From the NCBI RefSeq assembly GCF_008831285.2, contig NC_045146.1, positions 4,120,001-4,184,000 on the forward strand: DNA of 64,000 nucleotides, read 5' to 3'. The notes beneath the pieces are model-generated. The model saw only the letters and a list, made by a program, of their open reading frames with translations, had not been told where the DNA came from and did no database searches. The stretch is from Nymphaea colorata (lineage: Eukaryota > Streptophyta > Magnoliopsida > Nymphaeales > Nymphaeaceae). Positions 47,400 to 60,500 of this stretch are shown one piece after another (the stretch's first letter is position 1; every line of letters begins with the position of its first letter). The position numbers and the translations under genes were made by a program.

Positions 47400-49100
47400 A
47401 ATAATAAAACAAACGCCTAAGTTGTAAATAGTTAACAAAAAGATTAAGGAATAAGATTGGTTTTGAAATATGATTACTAAACCAGTGAAAACATTACCCT
47501 TTTACCTTTTAGAAAGTAGCATGAAAGACATGTCTAGCTTTATTAATACATTTAGGTACTTTCTTGCATAACATTTTTAACACTAATAAAAGAATTAAAT
47601 CATTATTGTAAATATTGGTATAAAACTTGGTCATTTGGTATAATCAATTTGCGTCAATATCATTACATACAGTTAAGAATCTAATGAAAACAATTGAACT
47701 TACACTTTGCCTTTACTTATAGATATATTTTTGATTTTTTATCATAATAAGTCAAGCTTAAGTTATTTGTAACCTAGGTTTAGTGAAGAAAACGATTGCT
47801 TTTCATTAATGATGCAAAACAGAATTGTCATCTTAATAAGATAAAAAGGTTAAGCGTTGTTTTTACTATTGATGATTCTTGAAGTGTATTTTTTAATGGC
47901 TGGTTTTCCTATTTTTTTTAAAAAAAATTTCAAAACATTTGAGAACTCTCCACCAACAATTACATTATTGTAGAACTTTGTTAAGCTACATGACAACGTC
48001 AGCATAAACAAAATAAACTAATTTTAATTTGAACAATGTCACTAATATGGTTTCCTATATACAAAAGAAAGACATACAAAAAAAAAAAATGAAAGGATTC
48101 TTTAATGCCTAAAGAATTTAAATGACAAAATTACCCTTATGTTTTCTTTTAAAATTGAGTAAAGCAAGCTCATGACATTATAGTTATAATGTACCATACT
48201 TGAGTTTATGGGTATACGCAGAAAATTTTATGTAGGGCACTGACTCATCTTATTATTACAATTGATTGGGTGCATGTAAAGCTACATGGTATTAGCATGG
48301 GTTTGGTGTGGGCATCCCATATAGGTAGGCCAAAGTCCAACACATGATAAATGAAAATTTTATAAAGGATTACAGAGGTTGGGGTGGGCAGTTGCCCACA
48401 CCAGCCTCATGGTAGTTTTGTTACGGGTATACAATTTTCTGACTAGCACAGTTAGGTTTGTTGCAAGCGCAAGCCTGATTGTAAATATTAAGGATTGAAA
48501 GGAAAGGGTAGGGAAAAGGGTGCCTCGACTCCTCGTGCCAACTGACAATAGAAATCATTTGATCGTGCATATATGACTTACTTGTGATGTAGCTTCTAAA
48601 ACATTTCTCAGGCAATACAATTCAGTTCTGCAGATTAACTAATGTATGAGGTCTTAAAAACTTTAATCTACTTGTGGAGATCACCTTTTTTTTTTTTATC
48701 CAAAGTGGTTACCAAGTACAAATCAGACATTTGATTCACAAGAATGTGTCTACCAGCTATGCTAAAATAAACATTGTTCTAAGAAAGCGCAAAAAAAAAT
48801 AATGACAGGAAATTAAAGGAAAAGACAAAGAAATTAAGCGAAGAACTCAATAACTTTCCCAAATCTAGATCTAACCGACTGTTTATAAAATGAATATCTT
48901 GTGATCGAATATGAATTGGTTAATTGGTCGTTCTGATGAAGGGTCCGACTTCTATAAGTAATTCTTCAAAAAATTGTAAATGATAATATATACAACATTA
49001 AAGTTGAAAGGAACACAGTAACCACCTAAATCTCAACTGGGCTTTAAACAAAGAGATGAGGGAAAGAGGAGGGGAAGGTGGCTTAGCCTCTCGCAAACAA
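47400..49100. other. AT-rich intergenic DNA upstream of the receptor gene
   Basis: No gene seen. Contains a GGGCAGTTGCCCACACC fragment (48387-48403) of the family described at 43574. Confidence 0.5.
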
Positions 49101-49113
49101 TTCCTTGTTCCAT

Positions 49114-49128
49114 TATAAAACCTATAAA
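49114..49128 (+). promoter_or_regulatory. Possible TATA box of the receptor gene
   Basis: TATAAAA (49114-49120) and TATAAA (49123-49128) lie about 300 bp before the start codon. A CT-rich leader follows. Motif-only support. Confidence 0.35.
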
Positions 49129-49283
49129 TTAATTTACTTTTCCTTTTCTATACTTGCCATATGTCAGGTTTTATATTATTTTTGTAAATTGTGGCTTGGT
49201 CCGTCTGCCATCTTCCGCGATTGAGTGACAGCTCTTGATTGCCTAGCCTCGAATGTCACAAGAATAAAATAATTTTCCGAAAA

Positions 49284-49310
49284 CCTTCTCTCTCTCTCTC
49301 TCTCTCTCTC
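49284..49310. repeat. (CT)n tract in the receptor-gene leader
   Basis: CTCTCTCT dinucleotides in the probable 5' UTR; a second such tract is at 49388-49406. CT-rich leaders are common in plant genes. Confidence 0.8.
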
Positions 49311-49429
49311 ACAGTACTTCAGCAAGCGGGAGAAGCTTCTCACTCTTCGTCCATCAGAGATTCAGATTGCCCTACCGGAGAGAGAGACTCTCTCTCTCTC
49401 TCTCTCATTCTCTGTCCCCACTCTTTCTC

Positions 49430-50884
49430 ATGAATGCACCCACCAATATACCATCCATGGCGCCGAAAACCCTCATCTTGGTCTTCTTCCTCCTCACATC
49501 CACCGCCACTCCTGCATTTTCAGCTCAACCCAGCAAGGCAAACGTGACAGCACCAGCTGATATCCCTCCCTTTCCTTCCCCTTCTCCAATTTCTTCTACC
49601 CCCATCCACCAAAATCTAGCTACATCGCCATCCTCTCCACCCCAAAATGGTACAAAGCCTGCCTCCCCACCGTCTTCTCCAACCCCATCTGCTCCAGAAG
49701 CATCACCATTGCCACCAGCACCATCCACAAAGGCACCCCCCTCCTCCTCCTCACTAGATCCCAAACAGCTCGTGGCTCTGCAGTCGCTAGGTTTCCCCGC
49801 CAAAGTTGATCCCTGCTCGCCGAATCCGCCGGGAAACGCCACCGTCTGTGACGCCGGAAAGCCATTCAGGCACCTGATCTCACTTCAGCTAAGGAACTGC
49901 TCTTCCGACATTGCAATGTCACCAACCGCCATGAGAACTCTGGATACACTGCAGTCTCTGGCTTTTCTCGACTGCCCAATGGACCCAATCAAGCTCCCCG
50001 ATGAGCTCATCAATAGCCTCAGATCCTTCTCCTGCATCAAGAGCCTGGGCAAATTGACAGGGGTTTGGCTCAGCAGGCTGGCCAATCTCACAGACTTGAC
50101 GGTTGAGGGTGTCAAGATCAACGCTAGCGGGCCGACGATCATACTTAGCGGGATGACCCATCTGAAATCTGTGAAGATTGCTAGTGCTAACCTCAGCGGC
50201 GTTTTGCCAAAGAAATGGCATCCCAACCTCGTGGAGATTGATTTCTCTGATAATGAATTGACTGGCCCTGTACCCACGTCCATTACCCAGCTCTCTGACT
50301 TGACATTCTTGGACTTGAGCTCAAACAAGCTGACTGGTTCTATCCCTTCTACCATTGGGGACCTTCTCATGATCAGAAATATCTCGTTTGCACGGAATTC
50401 ATTGGATGGCCCGGTGCCTGATTCGTTGGCACAGATCCCTTCTTTGGTTCATCTTGACCTGAGTAGCAACCAGCTCAATGGGTCTGTCCCTGGGTTCCTG
50501 TCTCGGATGAAAGGTCTGAAGTATCTGAACCTTGAGAATAATAATTTTCAGGGTGTCATTCCTTTCAATGCTTCCTTTATCAACAACTTGGTGGTTTTTA
50601 AGGTCGGTGGGAACTCGAACCTTTGTTACAATAGTTCAGTGGTTTCGTCAAAACTTAAGCTGGGGATAGCTCCCTGCGACAAGAATGGCTTGCCCATCTC
50701 GCCTCCGGATTCTTCGTCTTCCCCAGCGCAGGCACCGACCGATGACAGCACATCGGACTCTGACAGTGGTCAGCATAGTCATCACCACGGACCCAGTACC
50801 GTGGTTCTTGTGGTAGCAATTGGGCTTTCATCAATAGTCTTTCTGATCATCTTCTGTATTCTTTTGTCAAAATGGTGTTCGTGA
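49430..50884 (+). CDS. RLP51-like: LRR receptor-like protein, RLP51/RLP55 (SNC2) type
   Basis: A cell-surface receptor-like protein without kinase. Members of this group act in immune signalling (SNC2/RLP51 in Arabidopsis). A single exon of 484 codons starts at the ATG at 49430. A second ATG at 49457 would give 475 aa and starts directly with the signal peptide ([20 protein letters not shown]). Numbered from the second Met: signal 1-23; Pro/Ser-rich linker about 35-100; Cys-bearing N-cap (VDPC, VCD); LRRs about 165-385 (for example [38 protein letters not shown]); C-cap (NSNLCYN, APCD); acidic/His spacer; membrane helix about 448-471; and a very short tail LLSKWCS. Length, intronless structure and the C-terminal VAIGLSS...LLSKWC end fit RLP51/RLP55. 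The 5' leader has two CT repeats (about 49287-49310 and 49388-49406) and a four-codon upstream ORF at 49252. Confidence 0.88.
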   Translation: MNAPTNIPSMAPKTLILVFFLLTSTATPAFSAQPSKANVTAPADIPPFPSPSPISSTPIHQNLATSPSSPPQNGTKPASPPSSPTPSAPEASPLPPAPSTKAPPSSSSLDPKQLVALQSLGFPAKVDPCSPNPPGNATVCDAGKPFRHLISLQLRNCSSDIAMSPTAMRTLDTLQSLAFLDCPMDPIKLPDELINSLRSFSCIKSLGKLTGVWLSRLANLTDLTVEGVKINASGPTIILSGMTHLKSVKIASANLSGVLPKKWHPNLVEIDFSDNELTGPVPTSITQLSDLTFLDLSSNKLTGSIPSTIGDLLMIRNISFARNSLDGPVPDSLAQIPSLVHLDLSSNQLNGSVPGFLSRMKGLKYLNLENNNFQGVIPFNASFINNLVVFKVGGNSNLCYNSSVVSSKLKLGIAPCDKNGLPISPPDSSSSPAQAPTDDSTSDSDSGQHSHHHGPSTVVLVVAIGLSSIVFLIIFCILLSKWCS

Positions 50885-51310
50885 GAAAATTGTTAAGGTG
50901 GGAATAGAAGCAGCCTGTGGAGAATTTGCAGGATTGTGTTGCGGCCCGGGAGTATTTCTGCAAGCATTTGGGGAGAAGACAATGTACCATTTGAAGCAAA
51001 AGGAGACCCCAAAAAGCTGCAATTGTTGATCTGCATTCGTTCTGTGTAATTATCATTTTTTGAAACCACATTAAGGATTTCAGGTAGAGCTCGAAAACCT
51101 GGTTTTCCTGGCACACTGTATGATTGATTTGTCTATTTTTCTCTTGTAATTCTTGCATTTCATGAGTGTACTTGGCGAGGAACTTTGTTGAAAGATGAAT
51201 GTATGTTACACAGTTTCAGTTCTGATGAGATCCAAGGTCATTATGGGCTCCATGATAGCTATATTTCCGCTTAGTTTGCATTGAGGTTGATCGAAGGAAG
51301 AACTGACTTA

Positions 51311-51377
51311 TGCATTCTAACATTCTGGACCTATCTATTTTTTAACTGCATAGATAGATCCAGAATGTTAGAATGCA
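51311..51377. repeat. Hairpin: 28-bp arms, 11-nt loop
   Basis: The left arm 51311-51338 (TGCATTCTAACATTCTGGAC...) and right arm 51350-51377 are inverted complements with one mismatch. As a minus-strand RNA that mismatch would be a G-U pair. It lies about 430 bp past the receptor-gene stop. Confidence 0.85.
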
Positions 51378-51436
51378 AATGTCAGTTCCGCTCAGACGAT
51401 TTCTCCATTCAAACCCGGACCAAGAAATCCATACAT

Positions 51437-51437
51437 C

Positions 51438-51468
<31 letters not shown>

Positions 51469-51530
51469 ACTTGCCAAGAATATTCACGGTGCCTATCAAA
51501 AGTAAGTGTTCGCTACACACTCCCACACGA

Positions 51531-51570
<40 letters not shown>
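51437..51570. repeat. (TA)n and (GA)n microsatellites
   Basis: TA run at about 51438-51462 and GA run at about 51531-51568, separated by unique sequence. They are compound features of the receptor-gene downstream region. Confidence 0.85.
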
Positions 51571-51571
<1 letters not shown>

Positions 51572-51599
51572 TATTTTAGCAATGAAATTCTAGGTAGAG

Positions 51600-54500
51600 A
51601 TATCTTCAATAGTTATGAAAGCAAAAAATGCCCTTGTTCATAATATGTTGATTCCTGGACATGTTTTTCCTTGTAATTAATTATAAACAGTTCATGATGC
51701 TCTGTTCCGTAATATTTTAAATATAACCGTGCTTGATTTTTCTTGTCCAAAGGAACTGGTGGATTAATTGTTATTCACCGGGTATATTTTGGAAGTACTG
51801 TCATCGGAATGGGCAGGCTGACGAGAGTTCAGCTTTCCCCTCAGTTGTTTGTTTGTTGTACGGTACTTTTACGCAGCTTCTTTTTTAATTTTAACCGAAA
51901 GGCAGGGAGCCTAAGAGCAGGTTTGCTCCGGAAATATATGCTAGCTTTTACTTGTTCATTCCACTGGATTTGTTCAGTGACGAACAAAAAACTGAAAGCC
52001 ACTAGATCATGCTTGGTAGGAGAAGTTTCCTGCCTTTGTTGTTCGAATGATTTGGTGTAATCGTTGTAATGTTAAATGCTATTTCAGTTCTCTCTGTCTC
52101 TCTCTCTCTTTCTCTCTCTCTCTATATATATATATGTACACACACACACACTTTCTTATGCAATACGTGTCATGCATCTTTTGTTTTCTCCTACCAATTT
52201 TAGAGCGGGAAGCTGAACCAGAGCCCAGTCTTTTGTCGGTGTCTTTGCGTGCTTTCTTCTTTTATTATATTTGCTGTCTTATTTTTAGGAATACTATGTG
52301 ATTCCTTGTAAGAATGGTTCATGAGTTGGGTATGTTAATATTTTATTCATTAGCGGCTGATTGCACATGGCGGTGACGTGCGCGGCGGGAGAACCTTCTG
52401 GCAATTCTTCTTTTCGTAGCTCTCAGGCAACTGCATCTATGATTTATTTCCTGCAGCGCGGAAATTTTGGATATGTCTGTAACTTGTGAGATTTGGAGTG
52501 GGTAATTTTGATGTTCGGTTCACCAATGTTTTCTGCTTTGTTTCCATAAAACTTCTTCAGCTTTTATGTTTTTTTGGTGGTTCATAAAACAACTTACTGT
52601 TTCAGTAATCTTAGGCAGTGCTTGCTTATTATCTTACAATGATCATTGCCATGAGAGGAAAAGGACCTGGATCAATCTTCTACCTCTGAAGTTCTTACAT
52701 TTGATAACTTGGCGGTTGGGACCTCCCTAAAATTTGAGCCAAGATTATTGCAGAAACCGAAGGTCAGCCGAGGTTAAAGATCGCACGCTTTTTCCGACAT
52801 TGTTGGCCGCTGCTGAGAGTTTTTCTCTTGAATTGTTAAAATCAGTTCGTTTGAATTGAAAGCAGGATTTTTACATATGCTCCCTCACCATTTGTATTTT
52901 CCAAAAGAATAATAAGCATCACTTTAATTGATTTGATACGTGATTCTGTAATCAAGTGCTCCCTTTCTGTAGACCAGCCAACTGGGGTTGGTAGTCTCAT
53001 TCTTTATTACCTTCTGCAGATTCGGCATTGTTTGGCCTTTCTATATACTTTTGAGTGCCTTATACAACACCCTCCATCTTCTGGCTGTTCAAACACTGTA
53101 CAAACTCATTCTACCATCTAATTGCACCTCCATGGAGTTTATGTGAAAAGGGAAGCTTGACAATGGTTATTGCTTTGTCAAATCTATGGTTTTCATCAGA
53201 TTCGGGCTGTTAGATCAACCGGACAGGTTGGTTTCCCCGTTGGTCACAATGCTACGGTTATTGCTCATAAACAAGTCACATTCATATAGGCGAACGGCAT
53301 TACATCAAGCTTGTGCCATCTCCCATCTCCGATTGAAAAGAAAAAATCTTCACTCACCACCTGCGAAACTCACAGTCCAATTAAAAGGCAGGTCGTGCTT
53401 TTTCCATGCTTTTGACTCCACCGGAGAGAAGAACCTTTATAGTTGCCCTGCTGAACCATGCCCTGTAGGTGATAGAATGGCCGAAGCAGGAAAAGTGCAT
53501 ATGGTTGCTCCATGAGAATAACGAACTTTGGGAGACGGTTCTCAGAGTAGCCATCTGAGATCGTGATCATTGAGAATGTGGCAGTAAATGTCCATGAGGA
53601 AATCGAATCCTCTGATATATATAGCAGCAAAATTGAAAGCCATGTGCGATTTTGAGCCACCAACATCCATTCGACATGAACGTATGAGTGATTTCAGATC
53701 GGTCTCACTCTTCTTCTCCACTGGGGTTGCAAACAAGGAATGGACGTGTCGAAGCGAGCATTTTTTGGCAGTATCAGATTGAAACCTCACTTGATCTACA
53801 ATGTATCGAGTTGTTCTGGATCTAGCCTTGGTGAATACTGATCAGTGGCACGGATGATGGTGATGTTAATTGGCAATAGAAAGTGGTGATCAATGGCATG
53901 GATGATGACGGCTACAAATGACACCAGTTTTTCTGTTTTTCTCAAATAAACTGAACAAGTTCATCCATCAGTACGTGAAGAAGAAACAGTAACATTGTTC
54001 CATCCATCAGTACGTGAAGAAGAAACAGTAACACTGTTCCATCAATTCCACTCGCCTTTCTCCGTGTTGAGACAATTTGTTAGAAGGGCAAGCACGAAAC
54101 AACATGCCATGGTGAAAAGGCCAAGACTTGGAGACGGGTATAAAAGGAGAGACTTGGATTAGCTAAGTGTTAAGAGTTATACCAACGAATGTTCTTGATC
54201 CCTCCTGTTGACATTCGTACCTGGATGTTAACTTTCAGAAAGAATTGACCAAGTAATTCATGGTTGCAGCCGTAGTTCCCTATGCTTTGCATGCACATCT
54301 CTCCTAGATTGCATGGAGCACCTCCATTTACGCCAGATTCTTATAGCATGATTATGAGTCAGAACCCCGAGTTAGCCTAAGAGCTAGCCAGATGAAATGA
54401 AATCCTAAAGTTTTCTGCATTATCCTACTTAAGAGTTTGATCACATTCCAAATTGCAATTAATCTGTTCCATGAGATGTCACCCTGGTTTGGCATTACGT

Positions 54501-57500
54501 TTGAACTCTGCTTGTGACTTCGACATGCTTCAGGTTTTTCTTTTTTCCCTCTTTTTATTGGTGAATTTAGGCAGAAAGTTAACGAATTATGCAAGAGATG
54601 GACATTAAGCATGGAATATTTCTGCTAAAAGGTATGTTTGACATCCTTTTTGCTAATTCACTTTAGCTAATGATCTTAAGTTGGTTCAAGTGGCCAGATG
54701 AATGCAAGGGCTAGATGGGTTTTGTTGTCATCTATTAGGCAAAGAGCGAAGATACAGGCAGCCAAAACTCAAGAACCTAGTTGGGGAAATGTTGCTATGA
54801 ACATTGGGGTTTGGGAATATAATCAGGATGTTCACCGTGAGGGGCATAGCATAGCTGGTCGGACTAGTGGGCCACTAAAAGTCTGGTGAACAGTTCAATT
54901 TCTATGGTCCCTACTCATCTGAGCTGCAAAACATGGATAAGTAACAACACTCTAATTGACGATGTCCCACTGGCCACCTAGGTCCTAAAGCAACCCCAGG
55001 TGGGGGAAAAGGGAGGGGCTTCAGCCTCATTGAGATAGCTCAAAACCACCACCCATCCCCCTCCCCCACGGGCATGAGCCTCGGGAAGTTTTCATTGGAT
55101 ACTCCCATGGGTTCATGAGGTTTGGTGTTCTGTCTTTGTCTCTAAGCACAGTTTCCCCGCTTAGTAATGTATGATCATGGTTTCTTATCCCAGGAACAAG
55201 CCGATATACTTTTGCACTAGGTAGAAAACTTGCGCAACCAATATTGTTACACGAACAAAGATCAAGTCGCCAACCGCTTCATTTTTGTAACTTGTCAAGC
55301 TACAATAGTATTTATTTGCTTAGCTTTAGTATAATTCTCACATAGCCAAATTCTTACCAAATTATTTTGCTTATACAAGCAAGTAATGACCTAACCTCAA
55401 TTTCGTCTGGTAAGGTACGTTTGTGAATTTTTAAGAAGCATCTGGTTGAATAGGAAACCTTCATTGGCTAGCATTTTTGAAGTATAGAGCCAAGTGTAGC
55501 TATTTTCCTTTCTAAGAACAAGAGAACGCGTGCACACACACACAAAAGGGGGAGGGACAGAGAATAACTCAGGAACAGTTTGAATTTGATCACACGATTT
55601 ACAACAGCAGCATCAAAACGTAACAACCTATATTTTTTCTGATATGTATTTGATTTACTTTAATGTCAAAAAGTTTAAGCTATGTAATTAAGTTGACTGG
55701 AAAATCTCAGTTTACACATACACACAAACAGGAAAAGTCGATGCTGCCATGTGACGGGTAGTTGTATAATGCCTAAAATTTAAAAGTTCATAGCTAAAAA
55801 GAACATCTTAAACCCTCCCCACACCATAAACTGTAGCCAATACTAAATTAGGTGGTTTTTTTAATACCAAATTTTAGATTTTAGTAATCAGGCAACACTG
55901 AATTCACACACACACACACATATATATATATATGGTCCTGCCTACCCCAGGAAACATCAAGCCAGGTTTTGACGGTCCAAATACAATGCAATTTTTTTTT
56001 TTTAAATGGTGGTGGAAGGAGAACTTTGAAAGGACGGAGTCATCATTTTTTTGCCGTAAAAGGAATAAATTATAGTATCAAAATTTTATCAAGAGCCAAA
56101 ATAAAAATTTTCAAATTTTATATTTTATATATATATTAAACTAAAAATTTTTAGATTTATATATAAATCTTTACAGTTTTTAAAATCTAGAGGGAAGGGA
56201 GGCCAAGACCGCACCCCCTTCCCTCTGCCTAAACAAGGGCATTCGTTTTCGTGCTGATAAGCCAAAGCATGCCCTTCTTGAAAGACAAGGGAGAGAGGCC
56301 GTATGTAATGCACTTGGCTGGGGTAAATGTTTAACGTAGCAAACTTGTAGAATATGATAACAATGTACAATAAGGACTTGTGGAAATAAATGCAAGCGAT
56401 ACGATTGAATTCAATTATATAGCACCTGTACGTCCATATTAAAAGCTTTAATCATTGGCCATCAATAAGATAGTTATCTGAACTGATTATGAGTCGTCGG
56501 ATGGACTTTATTGGCATTCCTTAAGATGACGTGTAAAATCCTTTTTCTGAGAGGTAAAACAAAATTCGTACTTTCATCTTGGAAGAATAAACTTCATATA
56601 CGACACCTTGAAATTATCAATGAAGTTGACCAGACGGCTCACACAACAATTTGTGCAGTCCTCGTATTTTTATCATGTACGTATTTTAAAAATTATTATG
56701 TATAAAACGCCAAATTTCTCCCATCATAGATGCCTCGAGCCTCTCACACATTGCATCAAGCTGCATGTGTAGGACACCATATGGACGGGGAAGTGAATTC
56801 CTTCAGTCTGCTGGCCTCCCACACACAGCCCAATTCGATGCATCAGGCTGCGTATTTCTAAGTTTCTTTTTCCACATCCTTCACATGAAATATTTTTACT
56901 TTTTTGTATATCAAATACATGAATGGGATCTTTGTATGACTCATTATAAGCCCAGGCCATAAAGCATAATGTTTACGTCAATTGATTTGCGGTTCATACA
57001 TACTGACCAAAATAATCCTTAAAATCTGAAGGGTCACACACACACACACCCACCCACACACGTTTAAAAATTTTGTTATGGTAGACCATATTTGACACCA
57101 TGTCTAAAAATAGAATAATGATTTTTGGATGAAATATGAATCGTTTGATTTTTCAAGCTCTTTGATCTTCCTGACATTTTGAAATGATGTCCCTCAAACG
57201 CTCCTATTTGTTAAATAATTAGTTTTGTGTAAATCTCTCCTGTTAAATAATTTCGTCCATCAAATAATTTTATGGTAGAGAGAACAGGCACCAAAATATT
57301 AAATATATAAAATTTTGACATATTGAAAAGTTCGTGCAACAAATGAGAAAAATGAGAGAGAGGGAGAGAGAGAGAGAGAGAACTTTTACCCACGAATGAA
57401 ACGACATTTTTTACAATGTGGTTTCGCCTGAACCAACGTACATGTCACTTCCATCATCAGCTGCAGAACATGGACACTGTTGCACAACACTATCTTCGTT

Positions 57501-57560
57501 CTAATGCCAACATCTAAAATACATAGGCCGAGATTTTCTCTACCGTTATGCCACTATAGA
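51600..57560. other. Intergenic region between two convergent genes
   Basis: No coding region I can support. Contents are CT/TA/CA microsatellites at about 52090-52155, a 39-bp-period duplication at 53961-54040, a CA/TA tract near 55903-55934, and a GA tract near 57355-57381. The first few hundred bases may be 3' UTR of the receptor gene, and the last few hundred 3' UTR of the WD40 gene. Confidence 0.6.
53961..54040. repeat. Tandem duplication, period 39
   Basis: CATCCATCAGTACGTGAAGA... is present twice with one or two differences. Confidence 0.85.
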
Positions 57561-60500
57561 CTATACGACTGTATAAACCTTCACAGTTTTGGAGGTGTCA
57601 CATACGATAAGATTTTCCGCGTCGCTTGGAGTTGTGCAAAGCCAATTCACCTGCAGCGAGTATAATGCCAATAGTTAAGAGTGGTAAGAGAGTCTTGAAT
57701 TTGATACAAGTCCACCGCAGAGAAGTTGCCGCTTGGACGAATGAAGATCTTTTAAGGTGGTTAATGGGCACCGTACTCAGGCTTCACTTGAACACGCATT
57801 ATTATGAGATGGAGAGAATTTTACGTAGTTTACTGCCAATATTCCAAATATAATCTTTCTATAGACCTGGGAAAGGCAGTTATGGATCTAATGACATTGT
57901 TTCTTGAGGTTCATCTGAAAAAAAAAACTCTTTAAATAATGCAAATCATACCTGAAAAGCTTTCAAATGAAAAAACATGCCTGAATTGTGTTATTTCTTG
58001 CAAAAGCCTAATTTGCAAACAAAACGGGTTTGTCACATGGGGAAGCACAAGATCAGGAAATATGCAGAATGAAGATGCGATCAGGAAACAGAAATAAAAG
58101 AGGAAACAAAAAGGGACGGGAAAAAAAAAAGAACTTCAGTCTCACATACTTTCTTCTGAACGTTAATGCTCACACATTTGCATGGCTCGCCTTGATGAGC
58201 ACCAAAATACCTCCAGTCCCACAGTTTAACCGAAGCATCATTGCCCCCAGAAATTACGAACTTCCCATTCTCTCCAAACAAAGAGAATGCCCTGTAAAAT
58301 GAAGGAAAATATAAGCAGAAAATTCAGCTGCATGTGGCACCCAATGGGACAGTCAAATACTCACACACAAGAAGCAGCAGCAGTATGCCCTCCAAGAGAA
58401 TGATCAAGTTGCAATCTTTTTAGTTGTACACTGCTTGACGTTTCAGAAGTATCTTGTGATACCTTCTTGTTGTGTTTCACAAGCATATGCTTCCTTGCTT
58501 GAGAGGAATTTCTTCCTTTGATGCCAGAAAGTGCAGATTCTATATTGATCACATCAATAACCCCATCTCCCCTTGCAGCAGCACATAAGTTTTGTGACAT
58601 TGCTTCCATATCCTCCTGAGCTACAGATATTGCATGGACAAAAGGAGGATTTATGGACTGGCTTGCACTATGGGAAGTGTTAGCGTGGGTTGGGTCATCG
58701 TTACCTAAAATTGTAACAACTTGTAAGAACCAAGTAAAGAAAGAAAAATGGACCTATACAACATAGCTTATGTAGGTTACAAACAGGAATATGTTAATTG
58801 TGATATTCCTATGCAACCTTGCTGGGGAATACCCTGAAGATATTTTCAGAAAAATAATTGAGAAGTAGCTGACTAGCTGTACAGCAAGGAAAAACTACAC
58901 GGCAAAAAACCTATGCAAAAGGAAAAATAAGCAAAACAACAAAAGGAGTAAAACCCATAGACCAAAGGAACGGCTTTGCAGAAAAACTCCCCCAAAGGAG
59001 GGAAGTTTCCAATCGAAGGAATATACACTAGATATAGGGTCACAATCAAGTATGGAATTGAAGAACCTCCTGGCAAGGCAGGGAGCACTTATACTTCCAA
59101 AATCTTCTTCGCCATGCCATGGAGGACATAATGAGTATGTTGCCAAGTTCAATCCTAGGCACAAAGACACATCCAAAAGGTTGAGATTGCCCTGAGGATA
59201 TTTAAAGAAGAAACGAATGCCTGCCTTAGCTGCAAAGGTGAGCTGCTTGTTAGCAATGGGAAAAGCCACCTTGTTACATTTACTAATCCTATTCACCTTC
59301 AGCAATCGAACACAGGAAACAAGTTCAAAAAGAATTCACAGTGAAGCAAGTTTCTTGTATGAGAGTTCAACATGGTGTCTACTGTTTAGCCTGCCTAATC
59401 AGCTGAAAGCTAAAATAAGCAAATTCTGTTCAGCAGTTTCTCTGGTGACACCATTAATATGAGTTCACAATTATCAATTTTCTTTTCGTTATATCCAGCT
59501 ATTTCAGTCAGAACCACAGCAAACCTGCTTAAAGTTAGTTAGGAGTCAAAAGAGCTGATGCAGCATATATTTAAGATTTGAAAAGTAAAGAGAAAAGATA
59601 TCTGCCAATACACAAACTTGGTTAAATGTAGCCTTAGTTAAGAGGGACATGGCATTGGCATTTTGAATGATAAGATTGGTAATTTGGTACTACATCAAGG
59701 TCATCGAACTAGTTCTTGGAATCCTTAAAAAAAAATCACGAGGATTGCAGAAATAGCTGCATGCACCCAACTTTAATTGAGACTGCACTTTATACAAATG
59801 TTGACTTTTGACTTGCAACATTATCATGGCAAGTGTATATTAAATAGGACAAAATATTCAATTTTACAATAATATTCTTTTAAGTAGCTCACATCTGGAT
59901 ACTATTGAGGGGTCACATAGGTGCAGCTGCAAGTGCAGCATTTTTCATGAAAACATGGGCACATATATGAAGAGAATTAAAAATATACAGAATTAAAAGC
60001 CCGTGACTGTCAATGTCTCAATGGAAAAAAAAGAAAAATCTGAATGTTTCCATCACAGCTGCAGGGACTGTTTTGAGTCCTGTGCAATTTAGCCCCTAAG
60101 ATTTTCTCCCAAAAGGCTAAGTCTCAAGCATATTCTCATGACTGCTGATAACCCGCAGGGAAAGAAAAACTCGTTAATCTTTCAGGTCTCTTACCAAAGT
60201 CCAACAATGCACCACGCCATTATGGATTCCTTCTGTGATATTTCATTTGTTCGGGCTAACCTTGCTTCTAATAGTATTGCAAAACTTACGCAAGTACTAT
60301 AAAAGTTCCATCTCTGAGGTAAGGCAAATTTTTGGTATTAGTGAGTTAAGAACCAACAGGTATTCCTGTTTTTCTGCTCCATTCTAGTACTGCAAACCAT
60401 CCAATACCTACTATGTGTGCTCCTGAATAAATAATTTATCAAAATTCTTATGTTGGCCCATATCATGTGCTTGAAGCAACCAGTGAGCCTGCGAGTGTAG

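Noticed and set aside
49367-49429. Upstream extension of the receptor-like protein frame
   Set aside because: It begins at TTG, not ATG, and encodes a Ser/Leu run from the CT microsatellite; it is leader sequence.
53186-53515. 109-codon plus-strand frame in the intergenic region
   Set aside because: No domain, no splice or promoter context, and ordinary for chance frames.
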